A stretch of 44,831 nt of DNA from a virus: positions 1 through 44,831 of the IMG/VR virus record IMGVR_UViG_3300027668_001981; one strand, given 5' to 3'. The number at the start of each line of letters is the position of its first letter. Position 1 is the stretch's first letter. This document shows, piece after piece, positions 41,764-44,831 of this stretch. Under the pieces are notes generated by a model, which saw only the letters and a list, made by a program, of their open reading frames with translations, was not told the DNA's origin and searched no databases. Made by a program: the position numbers and the translations under genes.

Positions 41764-41792
41764 ATTATATAAAAAATAAATGGTAAATCCAA
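41764..41792 (-). promoter_or_regulatory. Promoter-like element: TTGGAT, 17 nt, TATAAT
   Basis: Perfect consensus match in the 35-nt gap before the helicase gene. The -10 ends 5 nt before the ATG, so a transcript would begin at or next to the start codon. Confidence 0.7.
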
Positions 41793-41793
41793 T

Positions 41794-42843
41794 TTATTTT
41801 GTTTTTTGTGCAAATGCACTTAATGATAACCAGGTATTATTTAACCAATCCGGTAAATTCTTCATTACTGACCACATCTTATCTTCCATAAACAATCTTC
41901 TAAATTCAGCTTTATTTAATTCTGATACTTGGGATTCCATAATTTTTCTAATATTACTTTTTGTTTGAGCTGGAATATCTAATAGTTTTAGATTCATTAG
42001 TCTCCAATTATCAGAAATAGTATTCTGATTTTCTAATATTTTTTTATATGTTTTAGATTCATCAATTTTTTTATTACATGTTTCCCAAAGAGTCTCTAAT
42101 TCATATGTTGATTCATCATGAAGATTAGGAACGTGTTTTAATAATGTCTTTGGACCTATTCCCATTACTCCAGGTATATTATCTGATTTATCACCAGTAA
42201 ATGATCTATACATTACATAATTATTAGGATGAACTTGGAATTCTTCAATAAGAGTTTCAGTATTGTATAACTTCTTTTTTATTGGAGACCAAATTTGAAT
42301 TTTATCATTAATTAGTTGATAAAAGTCTCTATCAGTTGATACAATTGTCATTTTTTTACTAATATCTTCATACATTTCAGCAATATATGCAATAGTATCA
42401 TCCGCTTCTATACCATCCATTGATAAGAATGTAACTGGTAATGCGTCTAAATATGATACTAGTCTGCTAAATTGATGCTTCATTGCTTCTTGTTCATGCT
42501 CTATACTAGGCATATGATGATCATGTCTTCTTAATCTAGTTTTATTAACACGATTACCTTTGTAGTCTTTATATATTTTTTTTCTTCGTTTAGATCCACC
42601 TACCCCGTCAAAAACTATAATACATCTAGAAGGTTTGAAATCCCTAACACATTTTCCTATACTATATAAGAATCCGGTAATACCTCCAATATGATCTCCG
42701 TCTTCGTTAGTTGATGGCGTTGCTGAAAAAGATCTAATAAAAGTATTGAGGCCGTCAAAAATCATTATATGATCATCAGGCCCCTGCGGAATACTTTCTT
42801 TATCTTGTTGAAGTTGTTTAAATAATTGTTGATATTTATTCAT
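41794..42843 (-). CDS. 5'-3' exonuclease, FEN/PIN-like (T4 RNase H type)
   Basis: The 349 residues have the acidic metal site of the FEN family: D30 (IMIFDG), D79 (VFDG), E146/D148/D149 (GIEADD), D171/D173 (STDRDF), D218/D221 (GDKSDN), then NIPGVMGIGPKT, the helix-hairpin-helix. It removes RNA primers and flaps, as T4 RNase H does, and may also help end resection. It shares a TAATG with UvsX upstream and precedes gp41, so it belongs to the replication set. Confidence 0.92.
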   Translation of the reverse strand: MNKYQQLFKQLQQDKESIPQGPDDHIMIFDGLNTFIRSFSATPSTNEDGDHIGGITGFLYSIGKCVRDFKPSRCIIVFDGVGGSKRRKKIYKDYKGNRVNKTRLRRHDHHMPSIEHEQEAMKHQFSRLVSYLDALPVTFLSMDGIEADDTIAYIAEMYEDISKKMTIVSTDRDFYQLINDKIQIWSPIKKKLYNTETLIEEFQVHPNNYVMYRSFTGDKSDNIPGVMGIGPKTLLKHVPNLHDESTYELETLWETCNKKIDESKTYKKILENQNTISDNWRLMNLKLLDIPAQTKSNIRKIMESQVSELNKAEFRRLFMEDKMWSVMKNLPDWLNNTWLSLSAFAQKTK

Positions 42844-44000
42844 TATCCTTCTTCGTTTATAACTTCTTCATCAATTGTTACATCGTCAATACCGCCATCC
42901 ACTCCGGCTCGATATTTAAAGATATATGCTTCGCAAATTCTATTATATAGTCTATCTTTCATTTCTATATTTTGTATTACTTTTTCCATAAAGTCTTTAC
43001 TTTGAAATTTAATAGTATCTAGTACTTCTCCGGTATCTGGATCAACGTCGTCTAATGAATACCAAGCTCCCGATTGAGAAACTAATTTAAAATTTTTCAT
43101 GATATTTAACCAACCACCATAGTTGTCAACTCCACTATCATAATATATTTCATAATCAATTTTTCTATTAGGAGGCCCCATTCTATTTTTTACAACATGT
43201 ACATTGGTTTTATTTCCAACTACCTGTTCGGTTCCGTTTACTTTGGCCTTAATCATTCCAGTATTTTTTAAACGAAGTCTAACAGATGAATGAAATGGTA
43301 ATGCTTTACCACCTGCAGTAGTCCATGGATCTCCAAATGATACGCCTAATTTAGTTCTTAATTGATTAGTAAAAATTAAACATATTTTTTCACGAGCAAT
43401 CCAATTGGTTACTTTTCGCATTGCCTTTGATAATATAATAGATTTAGATGTTGCATATCCATCCTTATCATATTCCATAGCCATTTCAATTTTAGTAGAT
43501 GCACCCATTACTGAGTCGACTACTATAGTTACTAATCTATCTTTATCAGATTTTCTAACATTTTCTACAATAGTTTCAATTGTTTCAAATATTTCTTCAA
43601 TAGTTTCTAACGGAACATATAACATTGACTTTAAGTCAACACCAATTGCTGTTAAAAATTCTGCGCTACTTGCAGACTCAGTATCAATATAAACTGCTAG
43701 CCCGCCTCTTTTTTGTGTCTCTGCTAAGGTATGAGCTGCGAGTAATGATTTACCCGATGCTTCAAGTCCTGTTATTTCGGTAATTCTACCAACAGGAAAG
43801 CCTCCATTAGGACGATTTGAAATTGCAAGATCTAACATTGAACATCCAGATGATATCCAATCGTTAACATTTGTTGGAGCGTCATCATCTCCATCTAAGA
43901 AAAATGCCGTTTTATAATTCTGCCCTTTAAATTGTTTATTGATACTATCTGCGAGAGCAGAAGCTAACGAATCTTCCAGTTCACTCTTTTTCTTTGCCAT
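42843..44000 (-). CDS. uvsX: UvsX/RecA-type recombinase
   Basis: The 385 residues show the RecA core: Walker A GLEASGKS (78-85), VYIDTES, IVVDSV and TNQLRTKLGVSFGDPWTTAGGKALPFHSSVRLRL in pieces, as in UvsX. It forms filaments on single-stranded DNA for strand exchange in recombination-dependent replication and repair. It lies between gp32 (11-nt gap) and the exonuclease, the expected partners. The C-terminal acidic tail fits RecA-like proteins. Confidence 0.95.
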   Translation of the reverse strand: MAKKKSELEDSLASALADSINKQFKGQNYKTAFFLDGDDDAPTNVNDWISSGCSMLDLAISNRPNGGFPVGRITEITGLEASGKSLLAAHTLAETQKRGGLAVYIDTESASSAEFLTAIGVDLKSMLYVPLETIEEIFETIETIVENVRKSDKDRLVTIVVDSVMGASTKIEMAMEYDKDGYATSKSIILSKAMRKVTNWIAREKICLIFTNQLRTKLGVSFGDPWTTAGGKALPFHSSVRLRLKNTGMIKAKVNGTEQVVGNKTNVHVVKNRMGPPNRKIDYEIYYDSGVDNYGGWLNIMKNFKLVSQSGAWYSLDDVDPDTGEVLDTIKFQSKDFMEKVIQNIEMKDRLYNRICEAYIFKYRAGVDGGIDDVTIDEEVINEEG

Positions 44001-44011
44001 ATATAACTTTC

Positions 44012-44797
44012 TTAATTATTGAATAAATCGTCAAATGCTTCTGCTACGTTAGTTTTCTTAGTAGCATTAGTATCATTTGTCTTTGTTTCTGTTGCTGGCT
44101 TTGATGCAGCTGGAGTTTGAGTTGAATTATTAGTATCAGAATCTGCTGTTTCTGGATTCATCCATTCATTTAATGCAGTTTCTAATTCTTCATATGTTGG
44201 CTCTGGAAATAACTCTGTTATTTTAGGTTGTGCTAATATTGATTTTGCAATTGCTTTATCTTCAGTAGCTGCAGATGTATTTGGCTTAACTCTAATAGCA
44301 GTCTTTGGATATTGTCCAGGACCTTCTGATGGAGTAAATTCAACATCTATGTCTCTACCATTCATTAGGTCGGTAATATCTCCATAATCTGGATCTGCTA
44401 TAATAGATAATATTTCAGAGTAAATTGTTTTTCCAAATCCCCAAAATTTAACGCCTTCTGATTCTTTACCTCTTACTATAACAGGAACATATGTTCTCAT
44501 TTTAGGTTCAATTTTTCTACCCATTAACCAGTCATCTTTGTCACCAGTTTTCTTAAGCTTTTCAGCAAATTCTACTACTGGATCAGCGTTACCGAATGTT
44601 ATTGGAGAGAGCATACTTCTCTTTGCAATATCATAATGGAAATACATTTCTAGGAAAGGGTTTTCTTTTCTGTGGACGTAAGGGACAATTCTTACTCTTT
44701 GTTTACCAGGCTCTGGTCTGAAATAATTATTTTTTCTGTCGTTAGTTGTTGTTAATTGGTTAAGTTTTGCCTTTATGGCGTTTAAATCTAAACTCAT
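44012..44797 (-). CDS. 32: Single-stranded DNA-binding protein (gp32-like)
   Basis: The 261-residue protein fits gp32 by its basic N-terminus (MSLDLNAIKAKLNQL, RKNNYFRPEPGKQRVRIVPY), its FHYDIAKRSMLSP and RTYVPVIVRGKE strands and a C-terminal Ser/Thr/Asn-rich linker with an acidic end (AEAFDDLF). It binds single-stranded DNA and organises the replication and recombination proteins through that tail. The zinc-binding cysteines of T4 gp32 are absent, as in many distant relatives. An AAAGGATAC ribosome site precedes the ATG; any promoter would lie outside the window. Confidence 0.88.
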   Translation of the reverse strand: MSLDLNAIKAKLNQLTTTNDRKNNYFRPEPGKQRVRIVPYVHRKENPFLEMYFHYDIAKRSMLSPITFGNADPVVEFAEKLKKTGDKDDWLMGRKIEPKMRTYVPVIVRGKESEGVKFWGFGKTIYSEILSIIADPDYGDITDLMNGRDIDVEFTPSEGPGQYPKTAIRVKPNTSAATEDKAIAKSILAQPKITELFPEPTYEELETALNEWMNPETADSDTNNSTQTPAASKPATETKTNDTNATKKTNVAEAFDDLFNN

Positions 44798-44831
44798 AGT
44801 GTATCCTTTAATTGTTTAATTGTTATTATTT

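Overview
The window is about 45 kb of very AT-rich DNA (roughly 70% A+T by eye), and every supported gene lies on the minus strand, packed end to end with 1-17 nt overlaps. The genes around 22-45 kb identify it as a T4-like tailed phage: single-stranded DNA-binding protein gp32, UvsX recombinase, 5'-3' exonuclease, gp41 helicase, family B polymerase gp43, sliding clamp gp45 and both clamp-loader subunits gp44/gp62, together with dUTPase, a class II ribonucleotide reductase, PhoH, GroES and UV endonuclease UvdE. The host is uncertain. A signal peptide ending '...SFSAQ' and a DUF5522-like gene hint at a marine flavobacterium, but this is weak evidence.

Read in the direction of transcription (right to left): 44.8-40.4 kb is recombination and replication (gp32, UvsX, exonuclease, helicase). 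40.3-35.3 kb holds the B12-dependent RNR, a run of small genes, and FolE-QueD-QueE, which make the 7-deazaguanine precursor. 35.3-33.2 kb holds GroES, PhoH and a frameshifted UvdE. 33.2-26.2 kb holds DNA polymerase, a T-fold protein, a glycosyltransferase, a DpdA-like transglycosylase and the clamp. 26.2-21.6 kb holds dUTPase, the clamp loader, a PD-(D/E)XK nuclease and small accessory genes.

21.6-1 kb is one long glycan-synthesis cluster that continues beyond the left end. It has glycosyltransferases, two sugar aminotransferase-fold enzymes with His in place of the catalytic Lys, Gmd, a GDP-fucose/colitose synthase homologue, RmlB, a split transketolase, a dehydroquinate-synthase-like sugar phosphate cyclase, a SIS isomerase, SDRs, a methyltransferase, a CMP-sialate-synthetase-like protein fused to a cupin, and a 1078-residue protein that reads as four glycosyltransferases in tandem (GT2-GT11-GT10-GT29). 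The nucleotide-sugar genes plausibly supply its donors: GDP-fucose or GDP-colitose, and a CMP-activated acid sugar.

Two systems stand out: this phage glycan factory, and a probable 7-deazaguanine DNA modification pathway (FolE, QueD, QueE, DpdA; no QueC in the window). A repeated promoter-like element was also found by eye: TTGGAT, exactly 17 nt, TATAAT. It occurs in every intergenic gap of 27 nt or more except one, and at several genes its -10 is so close to the start codon that the transcript would be leaderless or nearly so. I saw no tRNA, CRISPR array, insertion sequence or plus-strand gene.
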